DNA of 64,000 nucleotides, taken from positions 61,256 through 125,255 of the forward strand of contig DATNQF010000242.1 in NCBI GenBank assembly GCA_036702855.1, written 5' to 3'. This document shows positions 50,841 through 59,360 of this stretch, in pieces. The stretch comes from JACVSF01 sp036702855. GTDB taxonomy: Bacteria > Cyanobacteriota > Cyanobacteriia > Phormidesmidales > Phormidesmidaceae. A program made the position numbers and the translations under genes. Numbering within the stretch: the stretch's first letter is position 1; the number at the start of each line of letters is the position of its first letter. The notes under the pieces are model-generated. The model was not told where the DNA came from, made no database searches, and was given only the letters and a program-made list of their open reading frames with translations.

Positions 50841-51893
50841 ATGCGCGAAGCGTTTGGTACGTGGGTAGATAAGAATCTGGATAGCGCTCTCTCTGGAAGG
50901 GTGTTTGAAGGAGAGGCTAAAAGCGCTGCTCTAAACAGGCTATGTATTGAGTTGAAAGAATGGCTAGAGAAAGATCCGAAGGCAGCGATCGCTGCCTCGC
51001 CGTGGTGCTGGCAGTGGAAGATCAATACTCACCCCGAGTTGATCAAGCTCAATCCGCTGTGGATGGACAACCCCAACAAAGCGCCCACCATTGGTATTGA
51101 TTGGCGGGAGGAGTTCAAAAATAGGTCAGAGCTAATCATTTGTAATGGGCCGAGCAGTGAGACTAGGATCGCAAAAACAGCGCTTTGGCAATTTAAGGCC
51201 GTGCCCGAGGTGCGAGATTTTCTTTTAAAGCGGCTCAAGCCCAACTTCCGGTATCGGTATCGATCAGTGCTGACGGAGGGGGTTTATCGCTGGATTGTGA
51301 GGATGCCCCAGTCCCAGGAGTGGAAGACTAGAAACGAGTTCTTTGAATGGGTTAAAGGCTATGGTGGTCATGGCTTTATCAAACTCCAGGCTCTAGTTAA
51401 GGCAGCCGAGCGGCATGCTTCCCGCGCAAAAATACAGGATTGGCTATTTGCGCTGCACAAAAATCAAGATATTAGGCTGGGTCAGTCGAGGAACTTGCCT
51501 ACTATCACGATTAGAGGGTCTGCCTACAACTCCCTCCAGATAGCGAACCGCATCGACAAAAACGTGATGGCTCAGGCGGTGTCGGCTTACCAGCTCAGGG
51601 ACTTGCTCTACAGCAATAGTAGGAAGGGAGAACTTATTGAAAAGGTTAAAGAATCCTGGGTGCCGGTAATCTGGAGGAGGTCAGCGGTGCTGGGGTACTT
51701 GGTCAATCATGAGGTTGGTAAGATAGTCTGCCCTCAGGCCGACTATCACCTAGATATGACGGACTTACCGCAACCGGACTATTACCGGCAATATAAAGAT
51801 TTGATCGAAGGGCTGAAAAGCCAAACTGTCTCTTCTGCTCAAATCGACTGCAAGGACGGCAACACGGTCGTTTTGGTTGCTCCGGGCAAGTAA
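50841..51893 (+). CDS. Hypothetical protein, first gene of Ycf46-type cassette
   Basis: 350 residues, basic, Trp/Arg-rich (SPWCWQWKINTHPELIKLNP, LKPNFRYRYRSVLTEGVYRW). No family recognised. The gene has no ordinary leader: the 24-bp palindrome occupies the Shine-Dalgarno region. It precedes a 417-residue coiled-coil protein and the DUF1257/DUF2997 pair, all on one strand, and is the only cassette member with this operator in its start region. A nucleic-acid-binding partner is possible from composition only. Confidence 0.6.
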   Translation: MREAFGTWVDKNLDSALSGRVFEGEAKSAALNRLCIELKEWLEKDPKAAIAASPWCWQWKINTHPELIKLNPLWMDNPNKAPTIGIDWREEFKNRSELIICNGPSSETRIAKTALWQFKAVPEVRDFLLKRLKPNFRYRYRSVLTEGVYRWIVRMPQSQEWKTRNEFFEWVKGYGGHGFIKLQALVKAAERHASRAKIQDWLFALHKNQDIRLGQSRNLPTITIRGSAYNSLQIANRIDKNVMAQAVSAYQLRDLLYSNSRKGELIEKVKESWVPVIWRRSAVLGYLVNHEVGKIVCPQADYHLDMTDLPQPDYYRQYKDLIEGLKSQTVSSAQIDCKDGNTVVLVAPGK

Positions 51894-51899
51894 TAAGTT

Positions 51900-51923
51900 C
51901 TTCAGGTTTGTTCAGATCTCATC
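51900..51923. promoter_or_regulatory. 24-bp dispersed palindrome, copy 5 (degenerate right arm)
   Basis: CTTCAGGTTTG-TT-CAGATCT. The left arm is perfect, the right arm decayed. It sits in the 67-bp spacer before the gene at 51961. Confidence 0.5.
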
Positions 51924-51960
51924 TTTTCCAGGCTTGGCCTTTCCGATAAACTAAGGTCAG

Positions 51961-53214
51961 GTGATTTTGAATGAAAAGATGTCTAGTGTTAAGACCGTTA
52001 AAACCCCTAAAGCCAAGGATTCTAAGCCACAGTCCACAGGCGTTGACATCAGAAAAGAGCTAGAACGGCTCTTTGGTGTTGACTCTATTAAAGATTTTTC
52101 AAGGGATAGGGATCTAGAAGAACTAAAAAATAGTGAGATTCACCTTCTAGCAATCACTATTTCAACCAACGTTAGAAACACCGTAAAGTTGTCGTTCAAG
52201 GACATCAACCTAGACAATCAAGCGGTTAGACAGCTCAAGCGAATGAAGGCACAGGAAATCAAAGTGCCTCTGTTAGGAGCGGTTCATAAAGCCTATGCGA
52301 GTTTGAACAGAATCAAGCGGAAGGCACTGAAAAACATCAAGTTCTTCGATCCTTTCTGGTACATCCCTGAAACTAAAAAGGCAGAGGTGCTTGATTATCT
52401 CAAGGAAATGCTCGAAGAGGTCCCCAGGCTTAGGGCAAAGATAGAGGCAGAGTATGAGCAATCTGAGAAAGAATTTGCGGTTGGGTTGACTCGTATCGTT
52501 TCTCGGCAGATACCAAAGCCTATGGTGGACCCTGCCATGCGACTGATCGACCCTAAACAAGCTAGGGAAGAGTATCTTGAGGCTAAAAATGCTCGTAGGT
52601 TAATGATCTCTGAGATCGTTAAACAGAAACAGACACTTTTCCCGAGCAAAGAATCTTGTGTGCAGGGTCTGCGGCTGGGAATCCAGTGGGGTGGCACCAT
52701 CCCATCCCTCAAGCAGCAGGCTGAGACAGATGCAAAACTCGCCAGGGTCTTAGCCGATGAGGAAATCAGTGAGCTGGAACGGCAGAAGGCTCTAAACGAG
52801 TTAGAGGCCGAGCAGATGACGGCAAGGGCTCGGCGTGAGGTGTATCAGCGAATTTGCCAAACCAGCATCAATGAGTTCTACCGAGCCATCTCCGAGGGGC
52901 TCCACTTAGTTGAGTCGAATATGCAAGGGGCAGCCCTCAACCATCGGCGTAGAGCACGGATTTTAGAGGCGATCGCAAACCTTGACAACCTGTTGGTCTA
53001 TGCCAAGGAAGCGGCCAACTTAGAGGAACTGGCGATCGCCAAGACCGAACTAGAGACTCTGCTGTGTAAATCGGCGGAAGAAGACGGTCGGGACAGGCTT
53101 CAGAAAAACCTGAAGAATCGAATAGAGGCATTGCGGGAATGGGTTAGACCCAACCTGCAAGAAGAGGTAGGAGAAGACTTCTCAGAAGTTGTTGCTGGGA
53201 ACATGCTCCTGTAA
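51961..53214 (+). CDS. Coiled-coil cassette protein (DUF3150-like layout)
   Basis: 417 residues from GTG 51961 (AAGG upstream); ATG 51979 is an alternative. The N-terminal third is globular (LLAITISTNVRNTVKLSFKD, FFDPFWYIP) and the rest is a long helical coiled coil with EEISELERQKALNELEAEQM. The layout recalls DUF3150 proteins, which accompany MoxR-like AAA ATPases in phages, but I cannot prove homology. The leader shares CCGATA(A/G)ACT and TCAGGTGnTTTTGA with the leader of the AAA gene at 54040, pointing to common regulation. Confidence 0.55.
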   Translation: MILNEKMSSVKTVKTPKAKDSKPQSTGVDIRKELERLFGVDSIKDFSRDRDLEELKNSEIHLLAITISTNVRNTVKLSFKDINLDNQAVRQLKRMKAQEIKVPLLGAVHKAYASLNRIKRKALKNIKFFDPFWYIPETKKAEVLDYLKEMLEEVPRLRAKIEAEYEQSEKEFAVGLTRIVSRQIPKPMVDPAMRLIDPKQAREEYLEAKNARRLMISEIVKQKQTLFPSKESCVQGLRLGIQWGGTIPSLKQQAETDAKLARVLADEEISELERQKALNELEAEQMTARARREVYQRICQTSINEFYRAISEGLHLVESNMQGAALNHRRRARILEAIANLDNLLVYAKEAANLEELAIAKTELETLLCKSAEEDGRDRLQKNLKNRIEALREWVRPNLQEEVGEDFSEVVAGNMLL

Positions 53215-53238
53215 TTGTTGTTCATCCAAAGATTGAAT

Positions 53239-53691
53239 ATGAGCCATTTAGCAAGGGTCCGCACTAGGATTCGGGATGCGGAGGTGCTTGCCTCCGTTTT
53301 GCAAAACCAGCTTGGCATAAACGTCAGGCAACGAGGTAGGACGGTTGAAGTAGACGGCAAATCACAGTTAACGGTGTTGGATGCCGTGGTAAGCGGCCAG
53401 TACATCGAGTTTTACTGGCACAATACTGGGTACTACGAACTCAGGTATGACACCGACTACAACCATCTATTTGGAAAAGAGTTCCAGAACACATTGAACA
53501 AAGCCTACTCAGTTGAAAAAATCAAGAGAATGGCTGAGGCAAAGGGCTATGTGATTTCGGAAGTGATTAGTTTGGAAGACGGGAAAACCAAAATAGTCGT
53601 TAAAGGTCAGCATCTCGCTGAAGTGGAAGAGTATCAATACAAAACTGTGTCCAACACTACAAACCAAACCGTTGAAATTTCTGGATGGTAA
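53239..53691 (+). CDS. DUF1257 (Ycf35-like) protein
   Basis: 150 residues from ATG 53239. The N-terminus MSHLARVRTRIRDAEVLASV, the tract IEFYWHNTGYYELRYDTDYN and the C-terminal YSVEKIKRMAEAKGYVISEV follow DUF1257, the family of plastid/cyanobacterial Ycf35. In that family the M-S-H-x-x-x-x-x-T-x-I-x-D start and the G-x-Y/F-x-x-x-x-D-x-x box are conserved. Function of the family is unknown. Members cluster with DUF2997 and an AAA ATPase in cyanobacterial genomes, exactly as here. It overlaps the next frame by a few bases or abuts it. Confidence 0.75.
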   Translation: MSHLARVRTRIRDAEVLASVLQNQLGINVRQRGRTVEVDGKSQLTVLDAVVSGQYIEFYWHNTGYYELRYDTDYNHLFGKEFQNTLNKAYSVEKIKRMAEAKGYVISEVISLEDGKTKIVVKGQHLAEVEEYQYKTVSNTTNQTVEISGW

Positions 53692-53693
53692 AC

Positions 53694-53897
53694 ATGAATG
53701 GTTCTCAATCATTGACATTCATCGTTGATGAAAAAGGCAATATTAGCGTTGATGCAGAAGGGTTTTCCGGCAACGAATGCCTTGAAGCATCTCAACCCTT
53801 TCTAGACGAATTGGGAGGGGGATCGGACACAGAAATAGAAATGAAACCCCAAAATGTTGTTCAAAAAGTGGATCTAATCGATAAGATATCGATGTAG
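53694..53897 (+). CDS. DUF2997-like small protein
   Basis: 67 residues from ATG 53694; a start nine bases earlier (53685) is possible. The pattern LTFIVDEKGNISVDAEGFSG followed by NECLEASQPFLDELGG matches DUF2997: a beta hairpin with D-x-x-G-x-x-x-x-x-A/E-x-G-F and a G-x-x-C-L-x-A helix. DUF2997 is the standard neighbour of DUF1257 in cyanobacteria. The C-terminus is acidic and ends in a short basic segment. A strong terminator follows 44 bases later. Confidence 0.75.
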   Translation: MNGSQSLTFIVDEKGNISVDAEGFSGNECLEASQPFLDELGGGSDTEIEMKPQNVVQKVDLIDKISM

Positions 53898-53940
53898 TAG
53901 AGGTATTCAGGTAGAATCGGAAACCATTAGAGATATCAGA

Positions 53941-53969
53941 GGTCGCTTTCCCGTAGCGGCCTTTTTTTT
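53941..53969 (+). terminator. Rho-independent terminator
   Basis: GGTCGCT (53941) pairs with AGCGGCC (53955), 7-nt loop, then eight T. It ends the 50841-53897 transcript and separates it from the AAA ATPase gene. Confidence 0.85.
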
Positions 53970-54039
53970 ATATGAACGCCTATTTACCGGAATGGGACAA
54001 TCCGATAGACTTGAAATCACTGATATCAGGTGGTTTTGA

Positions 54040-55728
54040 GTGAAACCTTACACAGATATTTACAATCTTTTCTGTGCAAATTTGCCGGTTGTAGCGCTAG
54101 AAGCGCCTCCGATCAAAAGGGCAGATGTGCTCTACAGAGTTTGTTCTGAGATTGCTACAGAGAAGCTTGAACAAATGCCGGTTATTTATTGGTCATTAGC
54201 CAGAGGGTTTGAAGAGGTTAGGCAAAGCAGCGACGGCAAGGCATTCCTAAAAAGGTTTGCCGACGACTCACCTTATGTAAAGCAAAGAACCTCGGAAGAA
54301 CCCAATAACGGAGATTTAGGAGGGGGGTCAGTTAAGAACCCCGCTGAGGCTATTAACCGCATCATGAAATGCCCCTTGGATGGGATTTTCATTCTCTATG
54401 ATTCAAACTTCAATGAAGACCCTAATTACGTCGCTCAGTTAGACCGGCTGTGGGATAGTTTGCTGATTGGAGAAAGCTGCACAGGTATCCGCGCAACGAA
54501 ACGGGTCATTCTCTTGAGTCAGCAAGTAAGGCTGCCCCAGTCACTACAGCAGCACTATCGAGTTTTCCGGGTAGCCCTACCGACTCATAGCGAAGTCGAA
54601 CGGGCTGTCTCCGATTCAATCCGGTCTTGCCTGAGCCAGGGAGCAGGAGAGAACCGACTCGACCCGCAGGGAGTAGCGGCACTGGTTCAGAACTGTAAGG
54701 GCATGCCGGAGGAGGAAATATACAACCTGCTGCGAATCGCCTACGTTGCTAACCGTTGCTTTGACGATCGCACCCTGGCGCTGGTGCGTGAGGAACGTTT
54801 GCGCCAGCTCACAATGCTGAACTGTGACTTTGATAAGGTGCCAGAAACTCAGGTGAAAGGGTACGAGGCCTTAAAGCAGTGGGTCCAGCGGCGTTTGAAG
54901 CCCGCTTTCGAGCTCCAATATCGTGTGGCCTATAAAATCCCCATGCCGAAAGGAATCATCCTTGTAGGGCCACAGGGATGCGGCAAAACCCTCATCTCCA
55001 AAATTGTTGCCAAGGAATTAGGGGTCCCTTCGCTAAAGATGGACATTGGCAAGATGATGAGCCAGTTCCAGGGCAAGAGCGAAGAGAATGTTAGGCGCAT
55101 TCTGGAGGTGGCCGAGGCGATCGCACCGTGCATCCTGCGAATTGATGAACTAGACAAAGCCGGTCTGGGTGGCTCGGGAGAACTTGATAGTGGAACCAGT
55201 CAGCGTATCCTGGCCTACCTACTCTCTTGGATGTCAGAACCAAGGGATCAGCCGGTGTTTATCATCGGCACGATGAACCGGCTGGGTGAGGGGGTGCCGG
55301 TTGAATTTACACGTAAAGGTCGGTTCGATGAGATCTTCCTGGTGGACCTTCCCAATCGATCAGAAAGGCGAGACATTTTGGCCTATCACCTAAGCCTTTA
55401 CGAGTCAGCCCTCAACGCCAAAGACCTAAACAGGCTGGCCAGCGAGACAAAGGGATTCTCAGGGGCTGAACTAGAGGAACTAACAATCGATGCTTTTTAC
55501 ATTGCTTTACAAAAGCATGGCTACCCGACTCAGCGGCCAGAAGTGTCAGCGGAAGAAGTTTTTGAGGCACTTGCGCCTAAAGGAATAAAAAAAGTGCCTG
55601 ATTCTGTTAGGTTTGCCGATCAGATCAAGCAGATGCGGCTTCTAGCGGCAGGGGCGGTTAGGGCCTCTGCCATAGAAGCTGAGGAAGAAGAATCAATAGG
55701 TTATGAGCCTGTGATTTCAATGCTTTAG
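54040..55728 (+). CDS. AAA+ ATPase, Ycf46-like
   Basis: 562 residues from GTG 54040, with AGGTGG upstream. The N-terminal 260 residues match the regulatory part of Ycf46-like proteins (VIYWSLARGFEEV, DGIFILYDSNF, RVILLSQQVRLPQSLQQHYR). The AAA core has Walker A GPQGCGKT at 310-317, Walker B CILRIDELDK with D369-E370, a sensor-1 segment IIGTMNR, and Arg-finger candidates in RKGRFDEIF. The ATPase belongs to the classical clade related to FtsH and proteasomal ATPases. Bacterial Ycf46 has an ill-defined role linked to carbon use and photosynthesis. Together with DUF1257 and DUF2997 it forms a complete cassette, but with its own promoter and terminator. Confidence 0.8.
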   Translation: MKPYTDIYNLFCANLPVVALEAPPIKRADVLYRVCSEIATEKLEQMPVIYWSLARGFEEVRQSSDGKAFLKRFADDSPYVKQRTSEEPNNGDLGGGSVKNPAEAINRIMKCPLDGIFILYDSNFNEDPNYVAQLDRLWDSLLIGESCTGIRATKRVILLSQQVRLPQSLQQHYRVFRVALPTHSEVERAVSDSIRSCLSQGAGENRLDPQGVAALVQNCKGMPEEEIYNLLRIAYVANRCFDDRTLALVREERLRQLTMLNCDFDKVPETQVKGYEALKQWVQRRLKPAFELQYRVAYKIPMPKGIILVGPQGCGKTLISKIVAKELGVPSLKMDIGKMMSQFQGKSEENVRRILEVAEAIAPCILRIDELDKAGLGGSGELDSGTSQRILAYLLSWMSEPRDQPVFIIGTMNRLGEGVPVEFTRKGRFDEIFLVDLPNRSERRDILAYHLSLYESALNAKDLNRLASETKGFSGAELEELTIDAFYIALQKHGYPTQRPEVSAEEVFEALAPKGIKKVPDSVRFADQIKQMRLLAAGAVRASAIEAEEEESIGYEPVISML

Positions 55729-55736
55729 GGAATTAA

Positions 55737-55772
55737 ATAAGGGGCCTGACAACTCCAGGTCCCTTATTTTTT
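55737..55772 (+). terminator. Rho-independent terminator after the AAA ATPase gene
   Basis: A 12-bp stem (55737-55748 with 55756-55767, core AAGGGGCCTG / CAGGTCCCTT) with one G-T pair and a 7-nt loop, followed by a T-run. It begins 9 bases past the stop codon. Confidence 0.85.
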
Positions 55773-56026
55773 GGCTATTTATAAATGGAATCTATTAAAT
55801 CAATAGACTGGTTTTTATTTAAGCCGTCAGAAAAAATCAAGAAAAAACCATAATTGAACAGTCAAAGTTAAGTAAATCTCCTGAGGGAATATCTATCTTT
55901 GTGAGGTTGCTCCAATCTTCATTAAGCCTTAGAAGCCTTGCTACTTAAGGTGTTTAGGCTTCCCTAAACTTGAGATATTTGTTAGCAAACACTAAATATA
56001 AAAAATTTATTCGATAGATTAATAAC
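55773..56026. other. AT-rich spacer, probable promoter region
   Basis: About 254 bases, noticeably richer in A and T than the surroundings, without a gene I can support. It holds inverted AAGCCT/AGGCTT words around 55925-55962 and, near its end, AAATATAAAAAATTTATTC, suited to a promoter or bending region for the gene at 56027. No clear terminator or iteron array. Confidence 0.4.
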
Positions 56027-56494
56027 GTGGTTTCCAGCATCAATTCTGCGTCTTTCCCAACAGCGCATCTACCTGAAGGAACATTTAGCAATCAAGCCAT
56101 GAAGCCCTACTGCAATCTCAACGGCACACGCACAGTCCAACAAATTCATGTTTTTTCGACTGAAGCTCAGACAGAACTCCTAGAAACAGTAATTAGTGAG
56201 ATCAGGCTAGTTCTTGGCAGGCGCATGAGCACATACGGCTCAATTTTTTGGGGAGAGGAGCTGTGGGGCCTCGTTAAGGGTATTGATTGTAAAGTCAGAA
56301 TTTTGGGTGTTGAAGGCGAATATCTTGTTGGGATCTACATGCCAGAGTTTCAAAGCGCTGTGGCTTTAGCAGATAAGTTGGCCGAAAACCAAGATAAGAT
56401 CCGCCAGCTGTTGCAGAAATACTCAGCGAGACTCTGCTCGGTAACGGTACACGCAGAAAACAGGCCACTACCTGCCATAGCGATAGTGGCCTAA
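56027..56494 (+). CDS. Hypothetical protein
   Basis: 155 residues from GTG 56027, or 131 from ATG 56099 (MKPYCNLNGTRTVQQIHVFS). Compact alpha/beta: QTELLETVISEIRLVLGRRM, then WGLVKGIDCKVRILGVEGEY and YMPEFQSAVALADKLAEN. No family recognised. It stands alone between a terminator and a convergent leftward operon. Confidence 0.5.
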   Translation: MVSSINSASFPTAHLPEGTFSNQAMKPYCNLNGTRTVQQIHVFSTEAQTELLETVISEIRLVLGRRMSTYGSIFWGEELWGLVKGIDCKVRILGVEGEYLVGIYMPEFQSAVALADKLAENQDKIRQLLQKYSARLCSVTVHAENRPLPAIAIVA

Positions 56495-56518
56495 TATCTG
56501 ATAGTTGGAGGTGTAAGC

Positions 56519-57412
56519 TTAAGCGGCGACCGTCTCCTGAACCTTTAGACCAGCTAGCGTTTCCCAATGACTGAGGGGGTAGGGCTGCCCTGAGGTGAGA
56601 TCGACAAACAGGTAGCCGATTGAGAAAAGTTCTCTTCGCTCTACTGTGCCTCCGTCGAGAATTTCATCGGCTCGGGACTCCGTAAAGCCAAGGCTAGCCA
56701 TAAGCTTTTTTATCGCGGCAACCTCATCTAGGCCTGTGATCTCAAGCTCTGCCTTTTTCTGATCGCTGAGGTTGTTAACCCAGTCGATCAGGAATTTGGC
56801 CATTGGGGGGGTGTGCTTCAAGGGGTTCTCCTTACTAAGGACGGTATTACCTCCCATTACGAGGGCTTCCAGGTGGTTGATGCGATTTAGCACGATCTCA
56901 AACAGCCTGGTGAGCTGCTGAGTCACGGCAATTAGATCACCACTGTCTGTCCTGGCAGTGGGAATGGCCAATTGGAACCCAGAATCCGTTAGGGGCGTTG
57001 CGGCTGGGTTATCTTCGTCGGTAAGATCAACTTCCCGATTTGGCACTCCTGGCAGATTTTCTAGATCTGCAATTTGGTCAGCTAGTTCTAGCCAGTTTTC
57101 GTATCTCTGTTGGGGGTCGAACAGGATCAAACCGTTGTTGGAGACGCCCACATATTTGTAAATCTGTGGTGCGATCGCTTCCAATGCTGGGGCTTTGATG
57201 TTTCTCTGCTGGAAGTTCCTTACGGAGCATTCCGCATAGGATCGCACCGTTACATAGGTGCATTTTCCAGGGACTTCTAAATCCCGATAGTCAGAAGGCG
57301 TTAGGCCATTCTCCCTGTTATAGGAGATGGTGCCTTTTATTAAGGCAGCCAAGATCCTACGGCTGGTTGGTGTCCAGCGGTACTTTTTTGGCACAGCTGC
57401 TGATGTTGACAT
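56519..57412 (-). CDS. Putative DNA-binding regulator
   Basis: 297 residues, starting MSTSAAVPKKYRWTPTSRRI. Residues 13-85 have a helix-turn-helix-like arrangement (ILAALIKGTISYNRENGLTP, CTYVTVRSYAECSVRNFQQR). The middle is a linker with DEDNPAATPL, and the C-terminal half is helical with a QQLTRLFEIVLNRINHLEAL segment. It is the last gene of the leftward replication operon. Lysogeny control or origin regulation is a reasonable guess, not a demonstrated one. Confidence 0.5.
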   Translation of the reverse strand: MSTSAAVPKKYRWTPTSRRILAALIKGTISYNRENGLTPSDYRDLEVPGKCTYVTVRSYAECSVRNFQQRNIKAPALEAIAPQIYKYVGVSNNGLILFDPQQRYENWLELADQIADLENLPGVPNREVDLTDEDNPAATPLTDSGFQLAIPTARTDSGDLIAVTQQLTRLFEIVLNRINHLEALVMGGNTVLSKENPLKHTPPMAKFLIDWVNNLSDQKKAELEITGLDEVAAIKKLMASLGFTESRADEILDGGTVERRELFSIGYLFVDLTSGQPYPLSHWETLAGLKVQETVAA

Positions 57413-57504
57413 GATGTTTTATTGGCAATTCCCCATCTAAAAGGTAGCAGATGTTAACAGGACGAGAACCTTTCATCAACTTTTGTGGATGAAATTTCAA
57501 CTTC

Positions 57505-59355
57505 TTACCGAGGGGCGTTGACCGCTGAAAGCTTGTCTACAACGTTGGCCAGCGCTGTGTAGCTCAGCATTTCCTTCCAGTTCCCTCTATATTCTTCCGG
57601 TGAATTTTTCTTGAAGAAGTTATCAATCTGCTCATCGCTCCATCCGAGTCGATTCTGATGCACCTCCACCTCGACCATCAGTTCTGTGATGTCGGCTTCT
57701 CCTCCCATGCCCATTTTCTGCATGAGCGCAAAGACGGGGTTTGAAGCCAGATCTGTTTGTTCAGTTCGTTCGCACTCAGGAGATGCGATCGCAGGCTTGG
57801 CCGATTCAGGAACCTCTTGGTAGGTCAGAAGCCGGTAGGCTTGCTCTGCCAAGGGATTCCCCTCTTTGCAGTGCTCCAGCAACCAACTGGCAATTTCTTC
57901 GGCTGGCAGCAGAGCGGTGTGGCTTAGATAGTGCAGGCCGGGTTTGACTCGATCCTCCCGAGTCAAAATGTCTTCCTCCACCATTGAGCGAATCACGTCG
58001 TTACCTACCCCCATTTCGTTCAGTGCCATCATCGCCCCACGACGCAAAACATACAGCGGCCTGCCTGATGAGCCGGTAGGTTGGTACAATTGTTCTCGCA
58101 GGGTATCAATATCGGGATAGCCTGAAAAATTCTCACTCTCTTGGGGAGCTGCTTGCGCTTGCTCCCCTTTTTCGTGTCCGAAAGCGGTAGCGGTTGCTGC
58201 TGCTGCTGCTGCTGCTTCCTTGCGATCAAGAATGTCGGTGCCTAATTTGAGGGCAGTTTCTAGGGCAGCCCAGTCTTTCTCTTTGATGCGCTTACCGATC
58301 CAGCGCTGGCAAGCAACCAGCGTAGACTTAACCGCTTCACTGCACTGGTTCTTCAGGTAATCCTCAGCACCCAAAATCACAGCCTCGGTGAAATCATTGC
58401 CGTTGGGTCCCACCCAGATGAGGGTAGGACTCAACGCGCCAGAAGTTGCCAGCTCAGGCCAGTAAGTTCTTAGGACTGCCCAATAGTCAGGATTGGCCAC
58501 ATTGCGATCGCAACCCTGACTAAACCTGAGTTCTAGCATTTCGGTTGGATGCAAAAACCTTCGCGTTTGTCCAAACCTGAAAGTTTCGGCGGCGGAAGGA
58601 ATGATCTCAGGCAAAGGCTGTGCTGTTAACAGATGTGGTGCCGTTCGTTCTGCCACTGCTACGGGGGCTGTCGGTTGCAATCCTTCAGGTTTGTCTAAAC
58701 CTGAAAGTTCACGCACATCACTAGATCCTTGATGTGTGTGTCCTTGAGTAATAGATCCTTGAGAGGGGTTGAAACCCTCTCCCTGTAAGGGTTCTGGCGA
58801 CATCGATCCCGCATTTTGCGGTATTGATGGGGGTCGATCCCGCAAATTGCGGTTTTGATAAGGGTCATTACCGCAATTTGCGGTTTTGTTAGGCATCGAT
58901 CCCGCATTTTGCGGTTTCGTATCATTACCGCATTCTGCGGTATCGTTCAGAAACCTTACCCTGAGCGCTTTCCAGCCATCAGAGCGTAGATATTTTGTGT
59001 ACTCAGTGATGAAATTCTGAGTCACACGGTAGAAGTTCACCGTTGATTTTGAGCTATTGGCTATTGGGTTCTTCCGACGCTCAGATTCGAGCCAACCCTG
59101 TTCGACCATCTTTGTCAGACGCCGATAGACCGTATCGGGTTTGAGCCCGGTCTTAAACGTCCACTCCTCCTGACTCCGGAAGAACCAGCCATCGAACCGC
59201 GCCTTTCGAGTTGACCAGTAGAGGGCATCGTTGAGGATGATGGCATCGTCTGGGCCAACCCAGTTGATTAGAGCCAAGCTGCAGATCGATTTAGCTTTGT
59301 TGTCGTGGTTGAGGTCGAGGACTACCTCAGGGCTATAGTCTAGTTGGTATGTCAT
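57505..59355 (-). CDS. Replication initiator, lambda-O-like, with internal iterons
   Basis: 616 residues. The N-terminal 110 residues are a winged helix of replication-initiator type (FRSQEEWTFKTGLKPDTVYR, LTKMVEQGWLESER). The following linker (residues 140-185) is repetitive, with CGND and QNAGSM units, and is encoded by five palindromic iterons at 58809-58940. A central region (FLHPTEMLELRFSQGCDRNV) and a long C-terminal part follow, separated by an Ala7 run from seven GCT units. An initiator gene that carries its own origin iterons in its central linker is exactly the lambda O/ori layout. The enzyme partner (DnaB loader) is not seen nearby. Two copies of the 24-bp palindrome are also inside the gene. 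Confidence 0.65.
   Translation of the reverse strand: MTYQLDYSPEVVLDLNHDNKAKSICSLALINWVGPDDAIILNDALYWSTRKARFDGWFFRSQEEWTFKTGLKPDTVYRRLTKMVEQGWLESERRKNPIANSSKSTVNFYRVTQNFITEYTKYLRSDGWKALRVRFLNDTAECGNDTKPQNAGSMPNKTANCGNDPYQNRNLRDRPPSIPQNAGSMSPEPLQGEGFNPSQGSITQGHTHQGSSDVRELSGLDKPEGLQPTAPVAVAERTAPHLLTAQPLPEIIPSAAETFRFGQTRRFLHPTEMLELRFSQGCDRNVANPDYWAVLRTYWPELATSGALSPTLIWVGPNGNDFTEAVILGAEDYLKNQCSEAVKSTLVACQRWIGKRIKEKDWAALETALKLGTDILDRKEAAAAAAATATAFGHEKGEQAQAAPQESENFSGYPDIDTLREQLYQPTGSSGRPLYVLRRGAMMALNEMGVGNDVIRSMVEEDILTREDRVKPGLHYLSHTALLPAEEIASWLLEHCKEGNPLAEQAYRLLTYQEVPESAKPAIASPECERTEQTDLASNPVFALMQKMGMGGEADITELMVEVEVHQNRLGWSDEQIDNFFKKNSPEEYRGNWKEMLSYTALANVVDKLSAVNAPR
58559..58582. repeat. 24-bp dispersed palindrome, copy 6 (intragenic)
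   Basis: CTTCGCGTTTG-TC-CAAACCTGAAA, inside the initiator gene, 227 bp from the iteron array. Confidence 0.6.
58683..58706. repeat. 24-bp dispersed palindrome, copy 7 (intragenic)
   Basis: CTTCAGGTTTG-TC-TAAACCTGAAA, inside the initiator gene, about 100 bp from the iteron array and 124 bp from copy 6. Confidence 0.65.
58809..58940. repeat. Five palindromic iterons, likely replication origin
   Basis: Thirteen-base near-palindromes CCGCA-nnn-TGCGG: CCGCATTTTGCGG (58809), CCGCAAATTGCGG (58840), CCGCAATTTGCGG (58871), CCGCATTTTGCGG (58902) and CCGCATTCTGCGG (58928). Steps are 31, 31, 31 and 26 bp, three helical turns for four of the five. The flanks also repeat (ATCGATC or GTCATTA before, TTTTG or TATTG after). 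The even spacing and the location in the initiator gene make an origin the simplest reading. Confidence 0.7.
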
Positions 59356-59360
59356 GGCCG

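Noticed and set aside
58196..58216. Seven GCT units considered as a microsatellite of regulatory meaning
   Set aside because: It simply encodes an Ala7 run in the initiator; a similar Ala-rich stretch occurs in the ParB-like protein.
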